Part shown: one piece after another, positions 17,255 to 25,822 of the stretch
How positions within the stretch are numbered: the first letter of the stretch is position 1
Layout: every line of letters starts with the position of its first letter
Assembly: GCA_012729815.1 (NCBI GenBank)
Contig: JAAYCJ010000291.1
Coordinates: 1-37,036 of the forward strand
DNA from: Phycisphaerae bacterium
GTDB lineage: Bacteria; Planctomycetota; Phycisphaerae; JAAYCJ01
Direction: 5' to 3'
DNA length: 37,036 bases
Made by a program: the position numbers and the translations under genes
The notes under the pieces: model-generated
What the model was told of the DNA's origin: nothing
The model's input: only the letters and a program-made list of their open reading frames with translations
Database searches by the model: none

Positions 17255-17899
17255 ATGACCCAACTGCTTGTCGAAACGATCCCGCTGGGCCCCATTCAGA
17301 CCAACTGCTACGTCATCCATCCGGAGAGCGCGAATGTCTGCTGGATCATCGATCCGGGCGGCTTGCCCAAGCCGGTGATCGAGCGGATTGAGGCGAACAG
17401 TCTGCAGCCGGAGATGCTGATCGTCACCCACGGCCACTGGGACCATTTCATCGGCAACCGTTGCCTGAAGGACCGCTGGCCGCAGCTTCCCATCGCGATC
17501 CACGAAACCGACGCGCCGGCCCTGCCCGATCCCAACGTGAACCTCTCGCTGAGCTTCCTTGGCCGGTTCATCAAATCGCCGGAGGCCGACCGCCTCCTCC
17601 GCGACGGCGACCGCCTGGCCCTCGACGACCTGGAATTCGAGGTCATCCACACCCCCGGCCACTGCCCCGGATCGATCTGCCTCTATTGCGACCAAATCCC
17701 AGCCGCCTTCGTCGGCGACCTGATCTTCGCCGGCGGCGGCGTCGGCCGCACCGATCTGCCCCACAGCTCGACCGAACAACTCTACGAGAGCATCCAGAGA
17801 TTCCTGACCCGCATCCGACCCGAAACCACCCTCTACCCCGGCCACGGCCCGCCCACCTCCGCCGAACAGGAACGTTCGCTCCTGCTCGGCTCCTTCTGA
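17255..17899 (+). CDS. MBL-fold metallo-hydrolase, glyoxalase II-like
   Basis: The 214-residue protein carries the metallo-beta-lactamase superfamily ligands THGHWDHF (His59, His61, Asp63, His64), HTPGHCPGS, FVGDLIFAGGGVGRTDLP and a final YPGHGP. The sequence resembles the short YcbL/glyoxalase II-like hydrolases, which cleave thioesters such as S-lactoylglutathione. The narrower function is inferred. It is 13 bases downstream of the DUF2062 stop, with AGGA overlapping that stop codon and about 11 bases before the ATG. It is the last gene of the operon. Confidence 0.9.
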   Translation: MTQLLVETIPLGPIQTNCYVIHPESANVCWIIDPGGLPKPVIERIEANSLQPEMLIVTHGHWDHFIGNRCLKDRWPQLPIAIHETDAPALPDPNVNLSLSFLGRFIKSPEADRLLRDGDRLALDDLEFEVIHTPGHCPGSICLYCDQIPAAFVGDLIFAGGGVGRTDLPHSSTEQLYESIQRFLTRIRPETTLYPGHGPPTSAEQERSLLLGSF

Positions 17900-17945
17900 C
17901 GAAGGTTGCGTAGGTGCTTCACATCCTCACGACACAGAGATACCT

Positions 17946-17968
17946 GTAGAAATGTCCGCCGTTTCTAC
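17946..17968 (+). terminator. Hairpin downstream of the MBL-fold gene
   Basis: GTAGAAA (17946-17952) pairs with TTTCTAC (17962-17968) across a 9-base loop. It lies 47 bases after the operon's last stop. CCGCC in the loop (17957-17961 region) can instead pair with GGCGG just downstream (17970-17974), so two exclusive structures are possible. No T-run follows. Confidence 0.4.
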
Positions 17969-18156
17969 TGGCGGCCCGAAACGCGGCCAACCCCAACCAT
18001 CCGATCCGCAAGGCGCGGGACAAAAATGAGAAAGCGGCAATTTCGCATCTCCCGGCTGCGCCGGAGCTTCGGGTGGTTTCCGAAAACAACTTCCCCTGCC
18101 GATGTGGCAAATCTGAAAACCTGTGGCATCCTTATCCGTGGAGGGCATGGATCCTC

Positions 18157-18196
18157 CCGTCGGGCCGACACGGGCGAGCGACCGCCCGGCCGACGG
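18157..18196 (+). other. Long GC-rich inverted repeat
   Basis: CCGTCGG at 18157-18163 pairs with CCGACGG at 18190-18196, and CGGGCG at 18171-18176 pairs with CGCCCG at 18183-18188, forming one long interrupted stem. CTCTTTG follows. It may be a terminator or part of the leader of the downstream gene. Confidence 0.4.
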
Positions 18197-18323
18197 CTCT
18201 TTGACAACACCATAGCGACATTGCCCGCATCCGCGGGAGCTTCACCGCCGGGGCAGCGCCCGAAACGCTCTTGACCAACCGGACGGCGATGGGTAATCTC
18301 AACCCAAACCCGGAGGAAAGTCC

Positions 18324-18779
18324 ATGCCCTTGAACGAACCGACTGATCGGCCGTTGAGTGAGAAGCTGCATTTCTTCGGCGAGATTGTGCGCCTGGCTGC
18401 GATGGTGCTCGGCCTGGTCGCGATCGGCCTGGGCATCTCGTACGCCGCCGACCTCTTCTGGGACGTTCGAACCGCCATCAAGCACCCCCAGGAGTACCAC
18501 GCGACCCTCGACGGCTGGGCCCAAGCCCTCGGCGGCGAAGACCAGAAGGTCGTCTGGTCCAGCGGCCAGTACCGCGCCGACCGGCTTTTGGCTATAACCG
18601 TCCTCGGCGGCGGAACCTTCCTGCTCGTCTGGATCATCGTCGCCATCATCACCGCCGGCGCCAAAGTCATCGCCTGGTCCGTCCCCAGCGCCGAAACGGT
18701 CAAACGAGTCCTCAAAGAAACCCTCGGCCCCAACGCCGCCGAAAAACTCCGCGAAATGGGCAAGCAGCGGGATCGCTGA
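18324..18779 (+). CDS. Hypothetical protein with two transmembrane helices
   Basis: I do not recognise this 151-residue protein. It has a short polar N-terminus, a first membrane helix at about 21-46 (IVRLAAMVLGLVAIGLGISYA), a polar loop of about 45 residues with several Asp, Gln and Trp, a second helix at about 90-113 (ITVLGGGTFLLVWIIVAIIT), and a charged C-terminal helix (AETVKRVLKETLGPNAAEKLREM). The coding quality is good and a strong SD (GGAGG at 18312-18316) lies seven bases before the ATG. It stands alone, with no neighbour on the same strand within 400 bases upstream. Confidence 0.75.
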   Translation: MPLNEPTDRPLSEKLHFFGEIVRLAAMVLGLVAIGLGISYAADLFWDVRTAIKHPQEYHATLDGWAQALGGEDQKVVWSSGQYRADRLLAITVLGGGTFLLVWIIVAIITAGAKVIAWSVPSAETVKRVLKETLGPNAAEKLREMGKQRDR

Positions 18780-18805
18780 GAGCGGTAGCGGTAGGGCGGA
18801 TGGTT

Positions 18806-18822
18806 CTGCGGCAAAGCCGCAG
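18806..18822. terminator. Hairpin between convergent genes
   Basis: CTGCGGC (18806-18812) and GCCGCAG (18816-18822) form a perfect 7-base stem with an AAA loop. It lies between the stop of the small membrane protein and the stop of the acyl-CoA dehydrogenase. No T-run is present. Confidence 0.5.
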
Positions 18823-18907
18823 GTTCACTCGCCATTCGAGGTCGCCAACGAGGAGCCCAAATTCGAAATCCGAAGTCTCATTTGGGCCGGGTTAGCGGTC
18901 TATCGCC

Positions 18908-20650
18908 TTACTCGCCGCCCGTAACCGCTCCAACGACCACGTTGAACTGGTTCATCGTCGAGCGGTCGCGGGAGATGATGGCTTTGCAGTTGGCTTCGAT
19001 TCGGGGGGAGGCGTTGGCGATGAACCGCTGGGCCACCGCCTGCTTGCGCTCGCTGTGGCGGGCCTGCTGGAGGAACAGGTAGCCGATGTAGATGTCGCAG
19101 GCGACGTCCACGATCCGCCGGCCGTAGAGGTCCATGTAGTCGGTGCCTTCCTCCTTGACCACGACCAGCGCCTCGGCCAGCTTGGCGGCGCCGTCCTTGA
19201 GCACCGCGACCAGATCGCGCAGCGGCTCGGGCCATTCCATCGCAGCGAACTCGTCAAACGCCTTGCCCGCGGTGCCGGAGGCCACGCCGCGGACCGCCGC
19301 CACTACCTGCAACTGGCTGGTGCCTTCGTAGATGTTGGTGATCCGGGCGTCGCGATAGTGCCGTTCGGAGGGGTAGTCCTTCATGTACCCGCTGCCGCCG
19401 AGGATCTGGATCGCGTCGTACGCGACCTTGTTGCACATCTCCGAGCCGAAGTATTTGCACATCGGGGTCAGCATGCCGGCGAGGCGCTTGAACCGCCGCG
19501 ACTCGTTCTTGAGTTCCTTGAGGCGGTCCTTGTCGGTCACCTGGCCGGTCTCGGTCTGCCAGAGGTACCACCGCTCGTGATCGACGACCTTGGCGCACTC
19601 GTAGAGCAGCGCGCGGCCGGCTTCGACCGCGATTTTCATGTCCATGAGCATGTCCCGCACGGCTGGGATTTCCTCGATCGCCATGTCGAACTGCTTGCGG
19701 GTGTGGGCGTAATCGCGGGCCACCGCATAGGCCGCCTCGGCGATGCCCACCGACTGCGAGCCGATGCCCACCCGGGCCCCGTTCATCAGGCTCATCACGT
19801 AGGGCACCAGACCGCGCTGACGCTCGCCGATCAGCACGCACGGCGTGTCGTCGAAGAAGATCTCGCACGTCGGCGAGCCGTGAATGCCCAGCTTCTCCTC
19901 GAGCCGGCGGATTTTGACCGTCGGGCCCTTCTCGCAGAGGAACAGGCTCAGGCCCAGGCCGCCCGCCCGGTCCGACTCGCTGCGGGCCAGCACCAGCAGC
20001 ACCTCGCCGCAGCCGTTGGTGATGAAACGCTTGACGCCGTTGAGGAACCAGTTGCCCGACTCGTCCTGGTACGCGATCGTCTTGACCGCCTGCAGGTCCG
20101 ACCCGGCGTCCGGCTCGGTCAGCACCATCGCCCCGGTGTACCGGCCGTCCGAGAAACCGGGCAGATACTTCTGCTTGATCTCGTCCGTCGCGTAGGCGTT
20201 GATCGTCTCGGCGATCCCCTGGAGGCCGAAGATGTTCATCAGCGAGGCGTCAGCCCGCGAGACGATCTCGGTCGCCATCGTGTAGATCAGGTTCGGACAA
20301 TTCAAGCCGCCGAAACGGTAGGGGAGGGTAAAGCCCATCACCTCAGCCTTCGAGAGCATCTCCAGGTTCCGGCACATGCCCGCAGCCCGCTGGACGGTGC
20401 CGTCGGGCAGCAGCGTGTTGCCTTCGCGGTCGATGCTTTCGGCGTTGTCGGCGATGAACTCGGCGCTGAGCTGGCCGATCATCTCCAGGATCCGCCAGTA
20501 GTTGTCGATCGCGTCCTGGGCGTCCTTCGGCGCGTGATCGAACTCGCCCGAGAACCGGTAGTTCTCCTCCATGAAACCGGCCAGGGTGCCCAGGTCCATG
20601 GTCTTGAAGTTAAAGACAATGTCTTGATTGTCGGTGAAGAAATTCGGCAT
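18908..20650 (-). CDS. Acyl-CoA dehydrogenase with C-terminal extension
   Basis: The 580-residue flavoprotein oxidises an acyl-CoA to the enoyl-CoA and passes electrons to ETF. The middle domain has MVLTEPDAGSDLQAVKT, and the C-terminal helical domain has RVGIGSQSVGIAEAAYAVARDYA and RKQFDMAIEEIPAVRDML. ARITNIYEGTSQLQ places the catalytic Glu near residue 442 by analogy with medium-chain enzymes. The chain is about 200 residues longer than a classic 380-residue enzyme: an N-terminal segment (FTDNQDIVFNFKTMDL...) and a C-terminal helical domain are added, as in the larger AidB/very-long-chain-like subgroup. The ATG has AGG six bases upstream. It follows etfB and etfA, which explains its electron acceptor. 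Chain-length preference is not readable. Confidence 0.92.
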   Translation of the reverse strand: MPNFFTDNQDIVFNFKTMDLGTLAGFMEENYRFSGEFDHAPKDAQDAIDNYWRILEMIGQLSAEFIADNAESIDREGNTLLPDGTVQRAAGMCRNLEMLSKAEVMGFTLPYRFGGLNCPNLIYTMATEIVSRADASLMNIFGLQGIAETINAYATDEIKQKYLPGFSDGRYTGAMVLTEPDAGSDLQAVKTIAYQDESGNWFLNGVKRFITNGCGEVLLVLARSESDRAGGLGLSLFLCEKGPTVKIRRLEEKLGIHGSPTCEIFFDDTPCVLIGERQRGLVPYVMSLMNGARVGIGSQSVGIAEAAYAVARDYAHTRKQFDMAIEEIPAVRDMLMDMKIAVEAGRALLYECAKVVDHERWYLWQTETGQVTDKDRLKELKNESRRFKRLAGMLTPMCKYFGSEMCNKVAYDAIQILGGSGYMKDYPSERHYRDARITNIYEGTSQLQVVAAVRGVASGTAGKAFDEFAAMEWPEPLRDLVAVLKDGAAKLAEALVVVKEEGTDYMDLYGRRIVDVACDIYIGYLFLQQARHSERKQAVAQRFIANASPRIEANCKAIISRDRSTMNQFNVVVGAVTGGE

Positions 20651-20721
20651 TGCTGAACCTCGCTATTGGCCTTTGCCGGTCCGTCCGTCGGACCGCGCCG
20701 CGACCCGATCGGCCGCACCTG

Positions 20722-21750
20722 CTATACGCGTCCCTTGACCGCTTTGATCATCTTGGGGATGACCACGTTCATGTCGCCCACGATCCCGTAGTGGGCCACC
20801 TGGAAGATCGGGGCGTTGGCGTCCTTGTTGACCGCCACGATCTTGGCCGCCTCGGACATTCCGGCCCGGTGCTGGACCGCGCCGGAGATCCCGACCGCGA
20901 CGTAGAGGGCCGGGCGAACCGTGGTGCCGGTCTGGCCGACCTGATGGTCGCGGTCGCAGTAGCCCAGATCGACCGCGGCCCGCGACGCCCCGACGGCGGC
21001 CCCGAGGGCATTGGCCAGGTCCCAGATCTTCTTGAAGTTGTCCTTGCTTCCGACGCCCGCCCCGCCGGCCACGATGATCCGGGCGGCTTTGAGGTTGACC
21101 TTCTTCTGCTCGCGATGTTTCTTGAGGATATTGACCAGCAAATCCGTCGGGTCCAGGGCGACCTTCTCCGCGGTGATTTTGCCCTGGCGCTTCGGGTCCG
21201 GGTCGGGCATCCGCATCACGCCTTCCCGCACGGTGGCCATCTGCGGCCAGCGGTCGTAGTTGATGATCGTGGCGATGATGTTGCCGCCGAACGCGGGCCG
21301 AATCTGGAACAGCAGGTTCTTGTGAACCGTGCCGTCGCGCTCCTCGTGGTCGCCGATCTGAAGGTCGGTGCAGTCGGCGGTCAGGCCCGCCCGCATCTGC
21401 GAAGCCACCCGCGGCGCCAAATCGCGCCCGATGGCCGTCGCCCCGTACATCATGATCTGCGGTTCGTACTTCTCGATCAGGCCGCAGACGACCTTGGCGT
21501 AGCTGGTGGTCTGGTAGTCCTCCAGCAGCGGATCGGCGGCCACGATGACCTCGTCGGCCCCGTGGGCGATCAGCTTCTCAGCCAGCCCGTTCACGCCGTT
21601 GCCGCCGACCAGCACGGCCCCGAGTTGGACCTTGAGTTCATCGGCCAGCTCGCGGCCCTTGCTCATCAGCTCCAGCGGAACGTCCGAGAGGTGTCCGTTC
21701 TCCTGCTCCGCATACACCCACACCGAACCCTGTCGATTGCATCTGATCAT
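20722..21750 (-). CDS. etfA: Electron transfer flavoprotein, alpha subunit
   Basis: The 342-residue protein has an N-terminal alpha/beta domain and the C-terminal FAD-binding domain. The latter is shown by [51 protein letters not shown] and [13 protein letters not shown]. The Arg usual in the G-R-G-V-G-S motif is replaced by Ala (GAGVGS). It pairs with EtfB, takes electrons from acyl-CoA dehydrogenases and passes them to ETF:quinone oxidoreductase. The gene lies 60 bases after etfB and 71 bases before the dehydrogenase on the same strand. The ATG at 21750 has only a weak SD. Confidence 0.95.
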   Translation of the reverse strand: MIRCNRQGSVWVYAEQENGHLSDVPLELMSKGRELADELKVQLGAVLVGGNGVNGLAEKLIAHGADEVIVAADPLLEDYQTTSYAKVVCGLIEKYEPQIMMYGATAIGRDLAPRVASQMRAGLTADCTDLQIGDHEERDGTVHKNLLFQIRPAFGGNIIATIINYDRWPQMATVREGVMRMPDPDPKRQGKITAEKVALDPTDLLVNILKKHREQKKVNLKAARIIVAGGAGVGSKDNFKKIWDLANALGAAVGASRAAVDLGYCDRDHQVGQTGTTVRPALYVAVGISGAVQHRAGMSEAAKIVAVNKDANAPIFQVAHYGIVGDMNVVIPKMIKAVKGRV

Positions 21751-21810
21751 GAGTTCTCTATCCTCAAGTTTCCTGTTCCATCCGCGGCTGCGCTGCGTCC
21801 GTGGCGTCCG

Positions 21811-22728
21811 TTAGCCGAGCGTGCGATCCTCGATCAGCGAGTGCACCAGCTCGGAGACGCCCTCGTCGCTGGCCTCGAACTGCCGGTGGCCGGCGCCCTT
21901 GAGCACGACCGCCTGAATGCGGTGCACCTTGGTCGGCGAGCCGTCGCGCCCGCACCAGGCCAGGTCCGCCCCGATCGTATCGAGGTTCCACTCCTCGATC
22001 AGCAGGCCCTTGCTCTCGAGCTCGCGCACCTTCTGGTCGATCGCCTCGGCGAAGGTCGGGTCGTTCGGATCGTTCTCGCCCGCGATCTCCTTGGCCACCT
22101 CGCTGCGGGACCGGGCGTGCTTGCACTTCATGATGCGCTTGGCGCCGCCGGGACGCGGGACGTTGGCGGCGTCGGTGATGGTCATCAGCAGCGGCAGCTT
22201 GGCCTCGACGATCTCCCAGCCGTTGCCCACGTTGCGCCGGGCGACCATCCGGCCGTTACCCAGTTCCGTAATCTCCTCAACGTAAGTGAGCTGCGGCAGG
22301 CCGAGCTTTTCAGCCAACTGCGGCCCGACCTGGGCGGTGTCGCCGTCGATCGCCTGGCGGCCGCAGAACACCAGGTCCACGTTCCCGAGCTTGCGAACAA
22401 AGCAGCTCAGGATGTACGAGGTGGCCAACGTGTCGCTGGCCGCGGCGCGGCGGTCGGTCAGCAGGATCACACGGTCGGCCCCGCGGAACAGGGCCTTTCG
22501 CAACTGCTCGGTGGCGTTGGGCGGACCCATGGTGATCACCGTCACCGTCGCGCCGTAGCGGTCCTTGACCGCCAGGGCCGCCTCGAGGGCGTGCAGGTCT
22601 TCGGGGTTGAAGATGGCGGGAAGGGCGGCCCGGTTGACCGTTCCGTCGTCCTTCATCGCCTTGGCGGTGACCGCCTTGGTGTCGGGCACCTGCTTGATCG
22701 TCACGACACAGTTGTATTTACATCCCAC
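21811..22728 (-). CDS. etfB: Electron transfer flavoprotein, beta subunit
   Basis: The 305-residue protein opens with the family pattern (VVTIKQVPDT), followed by FNPEDLHALEAAL and a nucleotide-binding segment. VDLVFCGRQAIDGDTAQVGPQLAEKLGLPQLTYV is the AMP-binding, dimer-interface signature, and LPLLMTITDAANVPR is the conserved strand before the recognition loop. It is longer than the usual about 255 residues because of a C-terminal extension after about 245. The start is GTG at 22728 with AGGAG nine bases upstream. It is the first gene of etfB-etfA-acyl-CoA dehydrogenase. Confidence 0.95.
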   Translation of the reverse strand: MGCKYNCVVTIKQVPDTKAVTAKAMKDDGTVNRAALPAIFNPEDLHALEAALAVKDRYGATVTVITMGPPNATEQLRKALFRGADRVILLTDRRAAASDTLATSYILSCFVRKLGNVDLVFCGRQAIDGDTAQVGPQLAEKLGLPQLTYVEEITELGNGRMVARRNVGNGWEIVEAKLPLLMTITDAANVPRPGGAKRIMKCKHARSRSEVAKEIAGENDPNDPTFAEAIDQKVRELESKGLLIEEWNLDTIGADLAWCGRDGSPTKVHRIQAVVLKGAGHRQFEASDEGVSELVHSLIEDRTLG

Positions 22729-22823
22729 GATCCAGTGCTCCTGATAAACTCCAGCTTCTGCCGTCTCGCCGCCTGCATCTCCAGTGTGCCGCTATGGGGC
22801 GGGCGAGTTGTGGTAAACCTGAT

Positions 22824-22852
22824 AATCTAGTGCCGCTGGGAAGGCAAGTCAA
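22824..22852 (-). promoter_or_regulatory. Sigma70-type promoter for etfB-etfA-acd
   Basis: Read leftward, TTGACT (22852-22847) and TAGATT (22829-22824) are separated by exactly 17 bases. The expected start site near 22817 leaves a leader of about 90 bases before the GTG of etfB. Confidence 0.55.
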
Positions 22853-22960
22853 GCAAGAAGTGGCCTTTGCACGCACATTGATGGTGAAATCGGCGGCGGC
22901 GAATCCAAAAACATCAATGATAAACAGCAGTTATGGATTCGACGCGGCGCGGGCGCCTGC

Positions 22961-24412
22961 TCACCAGTGGAGCTTCGGCTTTCGCGCCGCCTGCACTTCA
23001 TCGACGCGGCGGACGGGCGTGGTCCACGGCGCTTTGTGCAGCTTGTCCGGATCGGTCTTGGCTTCTTCGGCGATTTGCGCCATCACATCGACGAAGCGGT
23101 CGAGCGTTTCGGTCGTCTCGCTCTCGGTCGGCTCGACCATGATGCACTCGGGCACCGTGATGGGGAAGTACACGGTCGGCGGATGGATGCCGAAGTCGAT
23201 CAGCCGCTTGGCCACGTCGAGGGCGCGGACGCCGTGCTGCTCCTTGATATGCTCGGCGCTGAGGACGAACTCGTGCATGCACGGCAGCGGGTAGGGCAGG
23301 TTGTAGTGATCGCGCAGGCGCGTGGCCAGGTAGTTGGCCGCCACCACGGCCTCTTCCGAGACGCGCCGCAGGCCCGGCAGGCCCAGGCTGCGGATGTAGG
23401 CATAGGCCCGGACCATCACGAGGAACTGGTTGTAGAAGCTGCGCACCCGGCCGATGGATTTGGGGCGGTCGTAATCCCAGACGTAGCGGCCGTCGCGGCG
23501 CTCGACCTGCGGGACGGGAAGGAAGGGCCGCAGATGCTCGGCCACCGCGATCGGGCCCGCTCCCGGTCCGCCGCAGCCGTGCGGAGTCGAGAACGTCTTG
23601 TGCGTGTTGTAGTGCATCACGTCGACGCCGAACTGCCCCGGCTGGATGCGGCCGAGGATCGCGTTCATATTGGCCCCGTCCAGGTACAACTGGGCCCCGC
23701 GGTCGTGCAGGATACGGGCGATTTCGGCAATGTCCCTTTCGAACAGGCCGAGCGTGTTGGGATTGGTGATCATCATCAGGGCGGTCTTGTCGCTGACGTT
23801 GGCCTTCAGGGCGTCCAGATCGATCAGGCCCGCAGCGGTGCTCTTGATGACCGTGACGTACTTGCCCGACAGCGCGCAGCTGGCCGGGTTGGTCCCGTGG
23901 GCGCTGTCGGGGATCAGCACCTGCGGGCGGTCCTCGCCGCGATCGGCGAAGTAGGCACTGACCACCAGCACCGACGTGAACTCGCCCTGGGCGCCGGCGG
24001 CAGGGTGAAGCGAGACCTCAGCCAGGCCCGCGATCTGCTCGAGGTATCCGCGGAGCCGATAGAGCAGTTCCATCGCGCCCTGGACGTCGTCGGCCGGCTG
24101 ATAGGGGTGCAGATCGGTGAAGCCCGGCAGCGAAGCCGCCCACTCGTTGAACTTCGGGTTGTACTTCATCGTGCATGAGCCGAGCGGATAGAAGTTCCGA
24201 TCGACCGACATCATGCGGCAGGCGAGGCTCGTGAAATGCCGCGTCACCTCGCGCTCGGGAAGCTCGGGCAGGTTCGGCGGCGCGGAGGCCGCCTCGGAGC
24301 CCAACACCTCGGCTGGGTCGACCGGCGGCACGTCGCTTTCAGGAAGGACGATTCCGCAGGTTCCCGGCAGATTCGTTTCGGACAGCAATGGTACTGGCGT
24401 CGTTTGGTTCAT
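22961..24412 (-). CDS. gcvPB: Glycine decarboxylase P-protein, subunit 2
   Basis: The 483-residue protein is the PLP-carrying half of split glycine dehydrogenase, which decarboxylates glycine and loads the aminomethyl group on the lipoyl arm of GcvH. Visible landmarks are FYPLGSCTMKYNPK, LHPAAGAQGEFTSVL, DSAHGTNPASCAL, LYLDGANMNAI and HYNTHKTFSTPHG, whose Lys (about 272) binds PLP. The glycine-rich loop after it reads GCGGPG rather than the usual GGGGPG. The ATG at 24412 follows the gcvPA stop by two bases; a GTG at 24418 would overlap that stop as GTGA. Either way the two subunits are translationally coupled. Confidence 0.94.
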   Translation of the reverse strand: MNQTTPVPLLSETNLPGTCGIVLPESDVPPVDPAEVLGSEAASAPPNLPELPEREVTRHFTSLACRMMSVDRNFYPLGSCTMKYNPKFNEWAASLPGFTDLHPYQPADDVQGAMELLYRLRGYLEQIAGLAEVSLHPAAGAQGEFTSVLVVSAYFADRGEDRPQVLIPDSAHGTNPASCALSGKYVTVIKSTAAGLIDLDALKANVSDKTALMMITNPNTLGLFERDIAEIARILHDRGAQLYLDGANMNAILGRIQPGQFGVDVMHYNTHKTFSTPHGCGGPGAGPIAVAEHLRPFLPVPQVERRDGRYVWDYDRPKSIGRVRSFYNQFLVMVRAYAYIRSLGLPGLRRVSEEAVVAANYLATRLRDHYNLPYPLPCMHEFVLSAEHIKEQHGVRALDVAKRLIDFGIHPPTVYFPITVPECIMVEPTESETTETLDRFVDVMAQIAEEAKTDPDKLHKAPWTTPVRRVDEVQAARKPKLHW

Positions 24413-24414
24413 GG

Positions 24415-25764
24415 TCACAGCGTGCTCAACACCTCGACAAATCGGTTCATCTCATCCCGCGTGCGCTTTTCCGTCACCGCGACCAGCAGGCAGTCGGTCA
24501 GGTTTGGATACCAGCGGCCCAGGGGCACGCCGGCCAGGATGTCGTGCTCTTTGGCGGCGGCGAGGACCTTCTCGACTCCGGCTTTGCGGCAGCGGACGAC
24601 GAATTCCTTGAAGACCGGCTGGCCGAACGGCGTCTCGAAGGCATCCAGTTCGGCGATCCGCCGGTGCAGGTATTGGGCTTTCTGGAAGCACAGGTCGGCG
24701 ACCTGGCGGATGCCCTGTTTGCCCATGATGCTCAGGTAGACGGCGGCCCGGATCGCCAGCAGGCCCTCGTTGGTGCAGACGTTGCTGGCGGCGCGTTCGC
24801 GGCGGATGTGCTGCTCGCGGGTCTGAAGGGTCAGGCAGAACGCACGCCGTCCGTCGGCGTCGACGGTCTGTCCGACCAGACGGCCGGGAATACGCCGCAG
24901 ATATTCCTGTCGACACGCCAGGAACCCGAGGTAGGGTCCGCCCAGACCCATCGGCATGCCGAGGCTCTGGCCCTCGCCGACGACAATATCAACCCCGAGC
25001 TGGCCCGGCCGCGTCAGCAGGCCGAGACTGATCGGATCGGCTACGACGATCAGCAGCGTCTTGGGGTGTTTCCTGACCGTCTCGGCGATCTGCGAAAGGG
25101 GTTCGACGCAGCCGAAGAAATTCGGCTGTTGGATGACCACCGCCGCCGTTTCGCCGTTGATCGCCTCCTCCAGTTTCGTCGGGTTCACCCGGCCGTCCGG
25201 CGCCTCGAGGGCGAGCAGATCGTTGGGCCGATGCTGCAGATAGGTGGCGACGACCTGGCGGTACTCCGGGTGGACGTTTGCCGGCAGGATGACCTTGTCC
25301 TTGCCCGTGATGTCCATGGCCATCAGCAGCGCCTCGGCGAGGGCTGATCCGCCCTCGTAGAGCGAGCTGTTGGCCACGTCCATGCCGGTCAGATCGCAGA
25401 CCAGCGACTGGTATTCGAAGAAGGCCTGGAGCGACCCTTGCGACGCTTCGGCCTGGTAGGGGGTGTAGGCGGTGACGAATGCGCTCTGGCCGGCGAGGGC
25501 GTCGACGGCGGGGGGGGTGTAGTGGTCGTACGACCCAGCCCCCAGAAAGCTGATCCGCCCGCCGGCGGGGCGGTTGCGCCCGGCCAGTTCGCGGATCTCC
25601 CGCGCGAGGTTGATCTGGTCGGCGGCGGGTGGAAGGTCGAATTTGGCCTCGGCCATCCGCTGCGAACCTAGAGGGGCGAAGAGCTCATCCGCCGATCTGG
25701 CCCCGATCGTTTGGAGCATCCGCTCGATGTTTTGTTGATTGTGCGTTGATTGAGTCATGGTCAT
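24415..25764 (-). CDS. gcvPA: Glycine decarboxylase P-protein, subunit 1
   Basis: The 449-residue protein is the N-terminal half of split P-protein. It has FLGAGSYDHYTPPAVDAL near residue 75, TAYTPYQAEASQGSLQAFFEYQSLVCDLTGMDVANSSLYEGGSA, and VVIQQPNFFGCVEP. It forms an alpha2beta2 complex with GcvPB. The ATG at 25764 (a second ATG lies two codons later) has no recognisable SD, unusual next to the near-perfect one of gcvH. It follows gcvH by 58 bases and overlaps or abuts gcvPB. Confidence 0.94.
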   Translation of the reverse strand: MTMTQSTHNQQNIERMLQTIGARSADELFAPLGSQRMAEAKFDLPPAADQINLAREIRELAGRNRPAGGRISFLGAGSYDHYTPPAVDALAGQSAFVTAYTPYQAEASQGSLQAFFEYQSLVCDLTGMDVANSSLYEGGSALAEALLMAMDITGKDKVILPANVHPEYRQVVATYLQHRPNDLLALEAPDGRVNPTKLEEAINGETAAVVIQQPNFFGCVEPLSQIAETVRKHPKTLLIVVADPISLGLLTRPGQLGVDIVVGEGQSLGMPMGLGGPYLGFLACRQEYLRRIPGRLVGQTVDADGRRAFCLTLQTREQHIRRERAASNVCTNEGLLAIRAAVYLSIMGKQGIRQVADLCFQKAQYLHRRIAELDAFETPFGQPVFKEFVVRCRKAGVEKVLAAAKEHDILAGVPLGRWYPNLTDCLLVAVTEKRTRDEMNRFVEVLSTL

Positions 25765-25822
25765 AACGAAATCTTAAGCCGCTTGCCGCCATCTAGTGTG
25801 GATATATGCCCGTTTTTGTGGA

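Larger units (their letters stand above)
17900..18323. other. Gene-poor stretch with hairpins, no convincing ORF
   Basis: These 424 bases separate the MBL-fold gene from a small membrane-protein gene. Open frames exist on both strands (for example 17906-18274 rightward), but they are rich in Arg, Pro and Ser, lack SD sites and resemble no family. The stretch contains two strong inverted repeats, 17946-17968 and 18157-18196, and a TTGACA at 18201-18206 without a matching -10 element. TGTGGCA occurs twice at about 18103 and 18121. A small RNA or a long structured leader for the downstream gene is possible, but I cannot identify a known class. Confidence 0.5.

Noticed and set aside
17906-18274. 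122-codon rightward open frame in the gap after the MBL-fold gene
   Set aside because: It is rich in Arg, Ser and Pro, has no SD and no homology, and is interrupted by strong hairpins.
20650-22830. 726-codon rightward open frame opposite acyl-CoA dehydrogenase and ETF genes
   Set aside because: It is His/Asp/Leu/Val-rich, lies antisense to strongly recognised etfA and etfB, and no family pattern appears. It is an effect of high GC on the opposite strand.
22967-24178. 403-codon rightward frame opposite gcvPB
   Set aside because: It is Arg/Asp/Val-rich antisense noise against a full-length P-protein subunit.
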